Shown: positions 40,192-49,567 of the stretch, one piece after another
Layout: each line of letters starts with the position of its first letter
How positions within the stretch are numbered: position 1 is the first letter of the stretch
Assembly: GCF_001809535.1 (NCBI RefSeq)
Contig: NZ_KV797907.1
Coordinates: 60,304-124,303, forward strand
DNA length: 64,000 nt
Source of the DNA: Aerococcus sp. HMSC062A02
GTDB taxonomy: Bacteria; Bacillota; Bacilli; Lactobacillales; Aerococcaceae
Reading direction: 5' to 3'
Notes under the pieces: model-generated
Database searches by the model: none
Told to the model about the DNA's origin: nothing
Seen by the model: the letters and a program-made list of their open reading frames with translations, nothing else
Translations under genes and position numbers: made by a program

Positions 40192-40866
40192 TTAAAGCTT
40201 CTCCAAGTAGTCGATTTGTTCGAAGCGGTCGCGGTTGACGACGGCGACGACTAAGTCATCGGGGCCAAAGTGGTAATCGGGATCGAACTTGGTATTCAGG
40301 GTTTCTTTGATCTGTTTACGCAAACCGATGATATTGATATCATAGTGGCGGCGGAGGTCGAGCTCATCGACCGTATGTCCCAACCACTTTTGTGGGACCC
40401 GGAATTCAACGATGGCTGTTTCGCTGTCGAGCTTGATCATGTCTTCTAGGGAATTGCGGCTCAAGACATCGGCGATATGCTCGCCGGATTCAATCTCAGG
40501 CAGGACCACCCGGTTGACCTTCAGGGCGTCGAGGACCTTAGCGGCGGATTGGTTTTTGGCCTTACAGATGATGGTTTCAATGCCGAGTTCACGGGCATTG
40601 ATCACACCGAGAACACAGGACTCTAAATCGCTCCCTGTGGCAATGACAATCACATCGCAATTGCCAAAGCCGCTTTCGCGCATAAAGTCTAAGTCGGTAA
40701 AGTCGCCAATTGAAGCGATAGCCAGGTCATTTTCCAGGGCATTAACAATTTTTTCATCCCGGTCACAGGCAATAATATCAATGCCATTGTGGGAGAGAGA
40801 CTTGGCAAGGGCAGAGCCGAAAAGACCCAGGCCCAGGATGCCGATAACACGATTTTTTTTACTCAT
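40192..40866 (-). CDS. trkA: Potassium uptake regulatory subunit TrkA/KtrA (RCK domain)
   Basis: A 224-residue cytoplasmic subunit that gates the TrkH/KtrB channel. It has an RCK_N Rossmann domain with GLGLFGSALAKSL and an acidic CDRDEKIV at the end of strand 2, and an RCK_C domain from about 140. I place the start at the ATG at 40866 because GATAGGTG precedes it. A GTG at 40875 is also in frame. It follows trkH closely in one operon. Confidence 0.92.
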   Translation of the reverse strand: MSKKNRVIGILGLGLFGSALAKSLSHNGIDIIACDRDEKIVNALENDLAIASIGDFTDLDFMRESGFGNCDVIVIATGSDLESCVLGVINARELGIETIICKAKNQSAAKVLDALKVNRVVLPEIESGEHIADVLSRNSLEDMIKLDSETAIVEFRVPQKWLGHTVDELDLRRHYDINIIGLRKQIKETLNTKFDPDYHFGPDDLVVAVVNRDRFEQIDYLEKL

Positions 40867-40875
40867 TATATTCAC

Positions 40876-42255
40876 CTATCCTATAATAATATTTGTTTTT
40901 GCGTACTGAATATCTATTTTCTGACGTTTGCGTCCTAGTAAGACTAAGAAGAGGGTCATGGGGCCGATCCGTCCGATATACATTAAGAACATGAGGGTGC
41001 CCTGGCTAGCCATGGACAGGCTAGGGGTCAAGTTACAGGAGACACCGACCGTTGCTAGGGCCGAAATGGCTTCAAAAAGCAGATGGAGATAGGGTACTTG
41101 AGGGTCAAAAGTTAAGAGTAAGGCGCTTCCTGTGAAGAGGAGGGCCGCATACATTAAGGCAATGGCAAAGGCCTTACGCACAGTGGAATCTGGAATGGTA
41201 TGGTGGTCGAAGCTCACATACTTAGACTGGCGAATTTCTTTCAAAGCGAGCATGAGGGTTAAGGCGAAGGTAGTGACCTTCAAACCACCAGCTGTCCCGC
41301 CAGCGCCACCCCCGATAAACATGGTCAGGACAAAGATAAGCAAGCTGACCGGATGGCTTTGGCTGTAGTCTACGCTAGCGAAGCCCGCCGTCCGCATAGT
41401 TACCGTTTGAAAGCTGGAAACCAAGAGCTTGTCCAAGGGATTTAAGGGCCCCAAGGTATTTGGGTTGGACCACTCAACCAGGAGGAAGAGCAGGGTGCCA
41501 AGGACGATAAGGAGGACAGTCAGGCCCAGCACTAATTTCGTATGGGGACGGAGGTGCTTGATGAAGTAGGAGAACTTAATCCGCTTCTTCTCATGGTAGA
41601 AGCGTCGGAGCTGCTGGCTGACATCGAACCAGACGCTAAAGCCGATGCCACCTAGGATGATCAGAGCCATAATGGTCAGATTCAAGACGGGGGCGGTTTG
41701 ATAGTCGAGCAGGCTGTTATTCCCCATCAGGTCGAAGCCAGCATTACAGAAGGCCGAAACGGCTGTGAAGAGACTGTGGAAGAGCCCCCTAGCTAGACCA
41801 AAGCGGGGAACGAAGAAGCTTGTGAGCAAAAGAGCTCCGATGCCTTCGATGACGAGGCTGTACTTGAGAATCCGACTCAGGAAGGCGGAAAGATCATCCA
41901 GTTCCGAGTGGTTGAGGGCATCGCCCGTCGCCATCTGGTTGCGGATATCTAAGCGTTGACCGAGACGGTGGTAGACGATACTGATGAGTGTCATGAGCCC
42001 CAGCCCCCCTGTTTGAATGAGGCCCATCATGACGATTTGTCCGAGTAGATTGTAGGAATCGTGGATGGATTGGGTCCAGAGCCCCGTTACACAGACGGCT
42101 GAAACCGAAATAAAGAGGTTGTCCCAATAAGTCGCTTGGGAACTCGCTGTTTGGCAGATCGGCAGGCTCAACAAGACCGAGCCAATAAGGATCACCACTA
42201 AGAAGCTCAAAGCAATTTTTTGCGAACTGCCGAGCTTATTCAAGAATTGAAGCAT
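40876..42255 (-). CDS. trkH: Potassium transporter membrane subunit TrkH/KtrB
   Basis: A 459-residue polytopic protein of the TrkH/KtrB superfamily, built from four M1-P-M2 repeats. Pore-like segments with Gly are visible in SVSAVCVTGL, TAVSAFCNAGFD, VTMRTAGFASVD and SALATVGVSCNLT, in the expected order. It imports K+ or Na+/K+ together with the RCK subunit. AAAAGGAG precedes the ATG, about 11 nt upstream. It is divergent from rlmH, with a TATAAT on the minus strand at 42312-42317. Confidence 0.94.
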   Translation of the reverse strand: MLQFLNKLGSSQKIALSFLVVILIGSVLLSLPICQTASSQATYWDNLFISVSAVCVTGLWTQSIHDSYNLLGQIVMMGLIQTGGLGLMTLISIVYHRLGQRLDIRNQMATGDALNHSELDDLSAFLSRILKYSLVIEGIGALLLTSFFVPRFGLARGLFHSLFTAVSAFCNAGFDLMGNNSLLDYQTAPVLNLTIMALIILGGIGFSVWFDVSQQLRRFYHEKKRIKFSYFIKHLRPHTKLVLGLTVLLIVLGTLLFLLVEWSNPNTLGPLNPLDKLLVSSFQTVTMRTAGFASVDYSQSHPVSLLIFVLTMFIGGGAGGTAGGLKVTTFALTLMLALKEIRQSKYVSFDHHTIPDSTVRKAFAIALMYAALLFTGSALLLTFDPQVPYLHLLFEAISALATVGVSCNLTPSLSMASQGTLMFLMYIGRIGPMTLFLVLLGRKRQKIDIQYAKTNIIIG

Positions 42256-42412
42256 AAGATATGTTACTCCTTTTAAGCATTGAGAATAGCCAAAAGCTTG
42301 GCGGAAATGATATTATATTAGCGGCTTTAGACAGAAAAATAAAGTAAAGTTTAGCTAAAAGATAAAAATGACCTATTCACTGACTGATTTTGCATAGAAT
42401 GGATGGATTAGC

Positions 42413-42892
42413 ATGCAAGTAAAATTGATTGTTGTTGGTAAATTAAAGGAAAAATACCTCAAGCAGGGGATTGCGGAATATGCCAAACGTCTCCAGGCTT
42501 ATTGTAAGTTCGAGGTGATCGAAGTTAAGGATGAAGCGACCCCAGAAGAAGGTTCAGAAGCTGAGCTCGACCTAGTTCGCAATAAGGAAGGAGAGCGCAT
42601 CCTAGCCAAGATCAAAGCCGATGACTATGTGGTCCATTTGGCTCTCGACGGCGACTTATTGGATTCGGAAGGCTTGGCAAAGAAATTACAGAATGCCATG
42701 ACCCATGGCAAGAGCAGCTTTGTTTATGTAATTGGAGGATCAGTTGGGACTAGCCAAGCCGTCCGCCGCCGAGCCGATTTAAACCTCAGCTTCGGCCGTT
42801 TAACCCTGCCCCACCAACTCATGCGTTTGGTCTTGGTGGAACAAATTTACCGCAGCTTCCGCATCCAAAACCAACAGCCCTACCATAAATAA
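42413..42892 (+). CDS. rlmH: 23S rRNA (pseudouridine1915-N3)-methyltransferase RlmH
   Basis: A 159-residue SPOUT-class methyltransferase. It has the characteristic YVIGGSVGTSQAVRRRADLNL knot region (as FVYVIGGSVGT then RADLNLSFGRLTLPHQL) and the C-terminal YRSFRIQNQQPYHK. It modifies helix 69 in 70S ribosomes. The ribosome site is weak (GGATGGA). Its position near htrA is conserved. Confidence 0.97.
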   Translation: MQVKLIVVGKLKEKYLKQGIAEYAKRLQAYCKFEVIEVKDEATPEEGSEAELDLVRNKEGERILAKIKADDYVVHLALDGDLLDSEGLAKKLQNAMTHGKSSFVYVIGGSVGTSQAVRRRADLNLSFGRLTLPHQLMRLVLVEQIYRSFRIQNQQPYHK

Positions 42893-42906
42893 AGCTCAAC
42901 ACAAGA

Positions 42907-42943
42907 AAAGCTCGTCTCTCAAAAAAGAGAAACGAGCTTTTTG
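42907..42943. terminator. Bidirectional terminator after rlmH
   Basis: AAAAGCTCGT-CTCTC / GAGA-AACGAGCTTTT stem with an A-rich loop and T-run on both sides. It serves rlmH and the convergent DUF1002 gene. Confidence 0.9.
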
Positions 42944-42950
42944 AGTTTGC

Positions 42951-43931
42951 TTAATTTTGTTGGTCAGCGCTTGCTGGGGCTTCTTCCGAATTAGAGAAGA
43001 AGCTCTTAACAAAGGCAACAATCTGGTCCCAGATACTTTGAGCATCCTGGGCTAATTGTTCCTTATCCGCATTATCCCAAGCAGACTTGGCATTTTGGAT
43101 AATTTGGTCCCCGTTCTTCAAGAGGTCCTGGCCAAATTGATTGATGGCATCCTTTTGTTCCTGGGTCAGTTCAATCTGGCTAAATTGTTGCATCAGGTTA
43201 ATGATGGATTGCTTATTCTCTTCCGAAATAACTTCATTTAAATTATAGTTGTTGATAATATTGTTGACGATCACTTGGATTTGTTGACTGTCTATTTGGC
43301 CATTGTTTTCATCCTTAGCTTTTTGGATCTCAGTCTTGATTTCAGCAATGGCAGCATTCATAGCCTCGTCAGAGAAGCCTTCCTTGCCTTGGTTTTCTTC
43401 GTTGATCTTGGAAGTAGTGGTTAACTCATCTTGGGCGACGCTGACAGCCTGGTCGTTTAATTGGTAACCAGCGTCCTGGAAGGCCTTGTAAACACCAGCT
43501 AGGGCACCCGACCCATCAACGGGAACAGCTGAAGCTACCTTGATATCCACATCAACAGCTCCGGCTGTTAGGGCCGCATTCTCATACTGGATTGGGGTAA
43601 TGGCCGTAATAGTTTTGGGGGTGACAATTTCGACGGTAACATCCCCATTGTTCTTGGCTGGGGTGATATAAGCCGAAGAGTAAACCTGGCGATAAGGGTA
43701 GTTGTCTTGTAGGAGACCATTCAATTCATTAATATTCACTTGAATTTCTTTGGCCCCATCTTGGACACCCAGGGCCTGCTTAGTTTCTTGGTATTGGCTT
43801 TGGTTTAAGCTCTCCCCATAGGTAAACATGGGGTTAATTTGGATCTTATCAGCAAGTACAGTGGGCACCAAGTTCAAGCTGAGTACAGCCAGGCTTGCGC
43901 CGAGGGCCAATTTCTTCAATAATGCTTTCAT
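42951..43931 (-). CDS. Secreted DUF1002-family protein
   Basis: A 326-residue exported protein. The signal peptide ends near residue 27 (VLA). The DUF1002 domain (about 30-220) has SSAYITPAKNNGDVTVEIVTP and AGAVDVDIKVASAVPVDGSGALAGVYKA features (in parts). The last 60 residues are acidic and Asp/Gln-rich. The family is found in Gram-positive bacteria and its function is unknown. The gene is monocistronic. A TATAAT-like -10 on the minus strand lies at 43963-43968. Confidence 0.85.
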   Translation of the reverse strand: MKALLKKLALGASLAVLSLNLVPTVLADKIQINPMFTYGESLNQSQYQETKQALGVQDGAKEIQVNINELNGLLQDNYPYRQVYSSAYITPAKNNGDVTVEIVTPKTITAITPIQYENAALTAGAVDVDIKVASAVPVDGSGALAGVYKAFQDAGYQLNDQAVSVAQDELTTTSKINEENQGKEGFSDEAMNAAIAEIKTEIQKAKDENNGQIDSQQIQVIVNNIINNYNLNEVISEENKQSIINLMQQFSQIELTQEQKDAINQFGQDLLKNGDQIIQNAKSAWDNADKEQLAQDAQSIWDQIVAFVKSFFSNSEEAPASADQQN

Positions 43932-43962
43932 TTGTATAACCTACTTTCACAATTTTGACTAC

Positions 43963-43968
43963 ATTATA
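43963..43968 (-). promoter_or_regulatory. -10 element of the DUF1002 gene
   Basis: TATAAT on the minus strand, 31 nt upstream of the start codon; the -35 region is not convincing. Confidence 0.45.
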
Positions 43969-44022
43969 GCACGTTTAGCGGTTGGTGCTTTTAGCTTTTG
44001 CTTAAATTCTTCCTAAAAAAGT

Positions 44023-44817
44023 CTAAAGGCCTAAGTCCTTCATCTCTTCTGGACGGGCAATCTCATTAGGGTCAACGATTTGATAGCCTTGGTCCTTCAA
44101 ACCCTGGATGATGGCGGGCAGGGCTTCAGCTGTCCATTGAGTATCGTGCATGAGGATATTAGCGCCCGGCTGTAAGAATTCTGATTCTAAGGTTTGCTTG
44201 GTGAGAGCCTCAGCGTCCTGGTAGTCGGCCACCCAGTCGTAGCCAAAGGACCAGTTCATGGGCAGCATGCCGAATTCTTCCATGAGGCCATCGACCGCAG
44301 CATTGGTGGAGCCAAAGGGCGGGCGGAAGAAGTGGACTTTTTGTCCTGTAGCCTCTTCGACAGCTTGGTTGGTCGCCTGGATTTCTTCACGGGTCTGTTC
44401 GGCTGTCAGGTCGTTGAGATTGGCATGGGTTTGGGTGTGGTTCCCCACCACATGGCCCTTATCCGCAATAGCTTTCATAATATCGCGTCCTTCTTGGTCT
44501 TCCAGGTACATGCCGTTAGCGAAGAAGAGGCCTTTTACGCCGGCATCTTCCAAGTGCTTGGCAATGGTTGGCGCATTACTGGTCGGAAGGGGACGGGGGA
44601 CATCGTCAAAGGTCAAGAGGACAACATTGGGGTCGGCATCGCCAATAGGGCGGACGCTGTAGGTGGTGGGATCGATATAGTATTTTGGGGCCTGCCTTTC
44701 CGTTTGGGCCTCGTTCTTGGCATAAGGTTGGTCCGTTTCTGCTTCGCTTTCCTGCTTGCAACCGAAGAGGCAGAGGGCTAGGAGAGCCAGCAGGGCCAAA
44801 AAGTTTCGTTTTTTCAT
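44023..44817 (-). CDS. Polysaccharide deacetylase lipoprotein (NodB domain, CE4)
   Basis: A 264-residue lipoprotein with lipobox LFGC (Cys about residue 20). The start is placed at 44817, after TGGAGGAG, giving a proper signal peptide. CE4 motifs: MT1 TFDDVP (catalytic and metal Asp), MT2 HTQTHANL (metal His pair), MT3 RPPFGSTN, MT4 DWVADYQD, MT5 ILMHDT. It probably removes N-acetyl groups from peptidoglycan or another surface glycan. No chitin-binding or extra domain is present. The gene is divergent from the Lrp-type regulator, and neither direction has a clear -35. Confidence 0.9.
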   Translation of the reverse strand: MKKRNFLALLALLALCLFGCKQESEAETDQPYAKNEAQTERQAPKYYIDPTTYSVRPIGDADPNVVLLTFDDVPRPLPTSNAPTIAKHLEDAGVKGLFFANGMYLEDQEGRDIMKAIADKGHVVGNHTQTHANLNDLTAEQTREEIQATNQAVEEATGQKVHFFRPPFGSTNAAVDGLMEEFGMLPMNWSFGYDWVADYQDAEALTKQTLESEFLQPGANILMHDTQWTAEALPAIIQGLKDQGYQIVDPNEIARPEEMKDLGL

Positions 44818-44962
44818 AAATTTTCTCCTCCAGAGCATATTCCAACTTGATTCGAGTAAAAGCCGGATCAAAGTGTGGTAAAATGTAGGTATCCAATAAG
44901 AGATGGCCAAACTGACCATCCGAATTGTAAGTCTATCATACCATAAAGGAGGAAGTCTGCAC

Positions 44963-45457
44963 ATGGATCACAAGAAGCAATACCGTCTTCTTCGTTATAT
45001 TGAAGATGATGCCCATATTTCTCATAAGGCACTCGCCAATGCGCTGGAAGAAGATGTGGAAACTGTATCAGCTACCATTGCGGAATTAGAAGAGTTAGGC
45101 ATTATTTCTGGCTATAAGACCATGATTAACTGGGATGCTACAGAGAGTGACTATGTTTCAGCGATGATTGAAGTTTCGGTTAACTTACACAAGGGAGCCT
45201 CTTATGAAGAAGTGGCGGAAATGATGTACCGCTTCAAGGAAGTGGAAGCCCTCTACTTAACTAGCGGGGCCTACGATTATATGCTCTTAACCAAGCGGGC
45301 GCCTATGCAACAAATTTCACGTTTTGTTAATAAGTTAGCCTCAATCGATGAGGTTTCCGGTACGGCGACCCATATCGTGATGAACCGCTACAAGGACCAC
45401 GGCACCATTTTTGAGAGTAAGTTAAAAGATGGGGAACGGTTGGTGATCTCTCAATGA
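44963..45457 (+). CDS. Lrp/AsnC-family transcriptional regulator
   Basis: A 164-residue regulator. The N-terminal winged helix (about 5-55, with ISHKALANALEEDVETVSATI) is followed by a RAM/AsnC ligand-binding domain. The ATG at 44963 follows AAAGGAGG with 10-nt spacing. It overlaps the aminotransferase gene by 4 nt, which suggests the regulator senses an amino acid handled by that enzyme and may autoregulate. A short inverted repeat GATGG-N9-CCATC lies upstream (44902-44920). Confidence 0.88.
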   Translation: MDHKKQYRLLRYIEDDAHISHKALANALEEDVETVSATIAELEELGIISGYKTMINWDATESDYVSAMIEVSVNLHKGASYEEVAEMMYRFKEVEALYLTSGAYDYMLLTKRAPMQQISRFVNKLASIDEVSGTATHIVMNRYKDHGTIFESKLKDGERLVISQ

Positions 45458-46629
45458 CAAAAAGCCTCAACCAAACCGTCCTTGATATGGCACCTTCTGG
45501 TATTCGTCGCTTCTTCAACGTCGCGAATGAAGTGCCAGGGGTCATTTCACTAGGTGTTGGGGAGCCAGACTTCGATACGCCTTGGACGGTCCGCCAAGCG
45601 GCCATTAAGAGCCTGCGCCAAGGTCGGACCTTCTATACGGCTAATGCGGGTCTGATCGAACTGCGCAAAGAAATTGCCAAATACATTGACCGCCACTACG
45701 GCCTCCACTATGACCCAGAGGAGGAACAGATTGTCACGATTGGTGGGAGTGAAGCCATTGACTTGGCCTGCCGGGTTCTGATTAATCCAGGTGATGAGGT
45801 CATCGTGATGGACCCTAGCTATGTCTCCTACCTGCCTTCGGTTCAACTGGCTGGTGGGGTGCCTGTTCCCGTCCGCTTGAAGGCAGAGGACAAGTTCGTC
45901 ATGCAAGCCGAACAACTCGAAGCAGCCATTACGGATAAGACCAAGGCCATTATCTTAAATTATCCGAATAATCCGACTGGGGCGGTCTGCTTAAGAGAGG
46001 ACATTGAAGCCCTGGCTCAGGTGATTAAGGATCACGATCTTTACTGCATTACCGATGAAATCTATTCTGAAATTTGGTATGCCGATGAGCCTTATACCTC
46101 GATCGCCTCGATTCCGGGTATGAAGGAGCGGACCGTCTATATCAATGGTTTTGCTAAGGCCTTCTCTATGACCGGTTGGCGCTTGGGCTATGTCTGCGCT
46201 CCTAAAGAAATCACGGAACAGATGCTTAAGGTCCACCAATACACCATCATGGCAGCACCAACCACTTCACAATATGCGGGGATTACCGCTCTCAAGGAGT
46301 GCGATGATGAGGTTGCCGATATGCGGGATGATTACTTGGAGCGGCGTAACTTCCTTATGAGTCGCTATCGTGAAATGGGCCTACCTTGCTTCGTACCAGA
46401 AGGGGCCTTCTACACCTTCCCAGACATTCGCGAATTCGGCTTGACCAGTGAAGAATTTGCCCTAGAACTCTTGGATCGAGAGAAAGTCGCAGTAGTTCCT
46501 GGTTCTGCCTTCGGTGAATCAGGCGACGGCTTCTTGCGGATTTCCTATGCTTATTCCATTAAAGAGCTGGAGCGGGCGATGGATAAGATTGAAAACTTTG
46601 TTAAAGAATTGCGCGCTGAAAAAGCTTAA
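45454..46629 (+). CDS. PLP-dependent class I/II aminotransferase
   Basis: A 391-residue fold-type I aminotransferase of the aspartate/PatA group. Lys235 in FAKAFSMTGWRLGY carries the PLP. NYPNNPTGA, TDEIYSEIWY and the C-terminal RISYAY (substrate-carboxylate Arg) are in place. ATGA overlap with the regulator gene. The most likely role is in aromatic or N-acetyl-diaminopimelate-type transamination, but the substrate cannot be fixed from sequence. Confidence 0.93.
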   Translation: MTKSLNQTVLDMAPSGIRRFFNVANEVPGVISLGVGEPDFDTPWTVRQAAIKSLRQGRTFYTANAGLIELRKEIAKYIDRHYGLHYDPEEEQIVTIGGSEAIDLACRVLINPGDEVIVMDPSYVSYLPSVQLAGGVPVPVRLKAEDKFVMQAEQLEAAITDKTKAIILNYPNNPTGAVCLREDIEALAQVIKDHDLYCITDEIYSEIWYADEPYTSIASIPGMKERTVYINGFAKAFSMTGWRLGYVCAPKEITEQMLKVHQYTIMAAPTTSQYAGITALKECDDEVADMRDDYLERRNFLMSRYREMGLPCFVPEGAFYTFPDIREFGLTSEEFALELLDREKVAVVPGSAFGESGDGFLRISYAYSIKELERAMDKIENFVKELRAEKA

Positions 46630-46641
46630 TACAATCAATTA

Positions 46642-46708
46642 CCATGCCAAGTGAGGCAAATCCATGTCTAGTCGAGATCTGGAGCCTTGTCTTGGCATGG
46701 CTTTTTTA
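46642..46708 (+). terminator. Terminator after the aminotransferase gene
   Basis: CCATGCCAAG (46642-46651) pairs with CTTGGCATGG (46691-46700), with inner AGGC/GCCT, followed by CTTTTTTA. Confidence 0.85.
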
Positions 46709-46789
46709 GTTAAGAGGCAAGGGTTAAAGAAAAGCTTTAGTTTTAATGGTATCTGAGTGTGAGTGCCTCTTGTCTCGCCCGGCCCGTGC

Positions 46790-46795
46790 TATAAT
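46790..46795 (+). promoter_or_regulatory. Extended -10 of the DUF2974 gene
   Basis: GTGC-TATAAT, an extended -10 with no strong -35 at 17 nt. It lies 27 nt before the start codon. Confidence 0.5.
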
Positions 46796-46822
46796 AGAGC
46801 CAAGCTTTAAGGAGGTGTCTGA

Positions 46823-48559
46823 ATGCGTTTAGTGGATTATATTGCGGCCCATAGTAGCCAGACTTTCGATGACATGCCCCTCAATGAAGTTGATATTGCA
46901 GCCTTAACGGAGCTGTCCAATTTAGAGCTGGATGACTTGGTGCCGGCTGACTTGACGGGGGAGGCCTGGGTGTCTTTAAGCCAGGTCCAAGCTTGGTTAG
47001 CCAAAAACTACCAAGCGAATACCCGAGATATTTGGCATTTCATTAGCCAGGGGCGTCATGCTGTTCTTGATGCCTTGGTGGAAACCGAACGCTTCCGCCA
47101 AGTCCGCCTTTATGGCTTTCGAAGTCTCTTAGACCAAGAGAAGGCCGTACAGTTTGCGGCTCTAATGGTCGAGATACCAGGCTATAAGAAATTAGTCATC
47201 TTTCGTGGGACGGATAATCATATTGTTGGCTGGCAGGAGAATTTCATGCTGGCCTATAAGAAGACCATGCCCTCCCAAAAGGCAGCTGGCCGCTACTTGA
47301 CAGAAGTTATGGACCAGGGCGATCAAGATCAGGTCATCATAGCCGGGCATTCCAAAGGTGGTAACCTGGCCTTGGCGGCTGCTATCCAACAATCAGCTTC
47401 AGACCAGGGATTGATTGAAGGAATATATGTCTTGGACTCGCCTGGTTTCTACGAGGAAACTTTTGAGCAAGCAGGTTTTAAGCGGATTCAGTCTAAGGTC
47501 TATGAGTACCTGCCGGAAGATTCCTTGATTGGGATTATCCTCCACACAGCGACTGCACCAACGATTATTAAGAGCGGAGGAATTTCTCTCCTCCAACACC
47601 TCCTCCAACTCTGGGAGATCGAGGGAGACCAGTTTAAAAGGGTGGAATCGACCACTGTGACCAGTCAGCTCAGCCAAGAAACCCTTAATATCTGGATGAA
47701 ATGGCACGGGCCAGAGGAAATTGAATTGTTGCTGACGCTTTTATTCGATGCCCTCTATAATACGGGGGTCCTCCGCCTCACCGATATTTCGGAACACTTC
47801 CGCACCTTTATCAACCGGCTCTATTCGGAGGCTCGAAAATTAGAACCAGAGGAGCGCCGTTTTATGGTGAAAGCTATCAATGATTTGTTACTCATTTGGG
47901 AGGACCTCCACCAGGACCGCCTCTACCAAGTTCAAAGTCGGCATAAGTCCCTGTCACTTTCAGCTGAGGTCCACTTACGGCTCAACCGACTCAATAGGGA
48001 CCAGTCTTTGGCTAGTGTTTTGATTGGCTGTGTCTTAATGATGATGGGCGTTTTTCTCTTTTTAGAACCGGATAAGGACCTGCATATCTTTGCTGTGGCC
48101 TTTCTCTTAGGAACGGCCCTATCAGGCATTTGGGACCTCCGCCATTTCTATCAGGCGGGCCGCAAGCACCTCCATTATGGCAACTTACTGACGGGGTGTT
48201 TTTCTATTTTGACCTGTATTTGGGGGATCTATGACTATATCCAGGGTAGCCAACAAATTTTTCCCTATGTCCTAGGGGGCTGGATGCTTGGAATGGGCTT
48301 GGTCCGTGCTTACCAATTCTTCCGCCTTCGCTACGAAGACTCACCGGTTCCAATCTGGGGGAGCCTTTTATCTCTGGCGGGAATTCTTTTGGGCTTACTC
48401 CTCGTCGGTCATCCGGATTTTAGCCTTTACCTTCCTGACCTCCTCGCTTTGGCCTTTATCGTTCAGGGGATCCAGATGATTGTCAGCTACTTAATTTATC
48501 GTAAGGAGAGTGACCTCTATCGCTTCATTGACCGAGTCAAGCATGAGCATATGGATTGA
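46823..48559 (+). CDS. Mbeg1-like (DUF2974) alpha/beta-hydrolase fused to a DUF308-like membrane domain
   Basis: A 578-residue two-part protein. The N-terminal part (about 1-290) is a DUF2974/Mbeg1-like lipase fold with the nucleophile elbow AGHSKGGNLALAAA, a conserved FRGTDNHIVGWQENF motif and the AGHSKGG Ser. The C-terminal part (about 390-570) has six hydrophobic segments, resembling the HdeD/DUF308 family. Stand-alone DUF2974 proteins are common in Firmicutes and their substrate is unknown; the fusion suggests a membrane-tethered esterase. TTAAGGAGGTG lies 6 nt before the ATG. It is a single gene followed by the BSH-family gene. Confidence 0.8.
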   Translation: MRLVDYIAAHSSQTFDDMPLNEVDIAALTELSNLELDDLVPADLTGEAWVSLSQVQAWLAKNYQANTRDIWHFISQGRHAVLDALVETERFRQVRLYGFRSLLDQEKAVQFAALMVEIPGYKKLVIFRGTDNHIVGWQENFMLAYKKTMPSQKAAGRYLTEVMDQGDQDQVIIAGHSKGGNLALAAAIQQSASDQGLIEGIYVLDSPGFYEETFEQAGFKRIQSKVYEYLPEDSLIGIILHTATAPTIIKSGGISLLQHLLQLWEIEGDQFKRVESTTVTSQLSQETLNIWMKWHGPEEIELLLTLLFDALYNTGVLRLTDISEHFRTFINRLYSEARKLEPEERRFMVKAINDLLLIWEDLHQDRLYQVQSRHKSLSLSAEVHLRLNRLNRDQSLASVLIGCVLMMMGVFLFLEPDKDLHIFAVAFLLGTALSGIWDLRHFYQAGRKHLHYGNLLTGCFSILTCIWGIYDYIQGSQQIFPYVLGGWMLGMGLVRAYQFFRLRYEDSPVPIWGSLLSLAGILLGLLLVGHPDFSLYLPDLLALAFIVQGIQMIVSYLIYRKESDLYRFIDRVKHEHMD

Positions 48560-48612
48560 GTCGACCTGGGATTCATGATAGCTTAGAGCTAAAATGATGG
48601 GAGGGGCTTATG

Positions 48613-49560
48613 ATGTGTACAGGGATTCAGATGACTTATGACCAAGGGGTGGTGCTCGGCCGGACCATGGATGTGGAAGGGCCGGTGCCTTGGAATATCA
48701 TCTACCAGCCAGCTGACTATCCTGCTGCCGATGACCTCTACCAGGGAGGGACTTACTGTGGGCCTTATCGCCGTTTGGGGATTGGCTTTAGGGATTTGGA
48801 TCCTCTAAAAGAAGGCGTCAATGACCAGGGACTTATCGGCATCACCAATGAATTTGTAGGTCCCAAGCCGCGCTTCTCTAAACTTCCCCAGCCGGACAAG
48901 AAGAACCTGTCGAGCTATCACTTCTTGACTTATGCCCTGGCCAACTATGCCTCCCTTGCAGAAATCCTAGACGACCTGGACCAGCTCTGCCTAGCCAACC
49001 ATGATCGAGAAGGACAGGCGGTCATCTGCCCCGACTTCCATTATATGTTCACAGATGACAGCCAGGCTTGCCTGGTCTTAGAACCTGATCGTGGCCGTTT
49101 AAAAGCGACTGTCAATCCTTACGGGGTAATGACCAATTCACCTGATATTGATAAGCATTTTAAGGCCTTAGAAAAGACTTTAGCAGTAGATGACTTGCGA
49201 GCTTTCAATGCTGCCAAGGACCTACCAGGGGGCTATGACCCCAAGTCACGCTTTATTAAGGCCTATTATCTAAAGGCGATGACGCCTCCAAACCAGGAAG
49301 AGGGCCAGGCACAAGCAGCTGCCTTTGATGTTCTGTCTGCCTTGACCCTCCCCCGTGGCTTTATCCGACCAGGTAATCGAAATGAGGGAACTTTTACCCG
49401 CTATAGTTCTGTCTATGCCAGCCAGAGCCAGACCCTAACTGTTCGTTCCGGGACCAATCCCTTGCCTTACCAGCTGAGTCTCAAGGAGCTCGCCCAAGCA
49501 AGCGACCGCTGCGCCTTCTTCCTCCCCGACCACTTCCAGGCTTCCTCCTTAGAAACTTAG
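48613..49560 (+). CDS. Choloylglycine hydrolase-family enzyme (bile salt hydrolase / penicillin V acylase)
   Basis: A 315-residue Ntn-hydrolase. The start is set at 48613 because the nucleophile must be Cys2, exposed when Met1 is removed; the ATG at 48610 would displace it. Seen: MCTGI, Arg17 and Asp20 (GRTMD), a TNEF segment near residue 78, Asn175 in MTNSP at the position expected for bile salt hydrolases, and an Arg in TFTRYS (about 263). It hydrolyses amide bonds of conjugated bile salts, penicillin V or acyl-homoserine lactones. The substrate class cannot be decided by eye. GGGAGGGG precedes the start. Confidence 0.88.
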   Translation: MCTGIQMTYDQGVVLGRTMDVEGPVPWNIIYQPADYPAADDLYQGGTYCGPYRRLGIGFRDLDPLKEGVNDQGLIGITNEFVGPKPRFSKLPQPDKKNLSSYHFLTYALANYASLAEILDDLDQLCLANHDREGQAVICPDFHYMFTDDSQACLVLEPDRGRLKATVNPYGVMTNSPDIDKHFKALEKTLAVDDLRAFNAAKDLPGGYDPKSRFIKAYYLKAMTPPNQEEGQAQAAAFDVLSALTLPRGFIRPGNRNEGTFTRYSSVYASQSQTLTVRSGTNPLPYQLSLKELAQASDRCAFFLPDHFQASSLET

Positions 49561-49567
49561 AGACTAA

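Noticed and set aside
39988-40254. 88-codon reading frame on the plus strand across the DnaA-box region and the end of trkA
   Set aside because: It runs through a terminator and the coding region of trkA on the other strand and has no family resemblance. The AAAGGAG near an internal ATG is probably chance.
44194-44781. Long frame antisense to the deacetylase gene
   Set aside because: The deacetylase has all CE4 motifs, a signal peptide and a ribosome site; the antisense frame has none of these.
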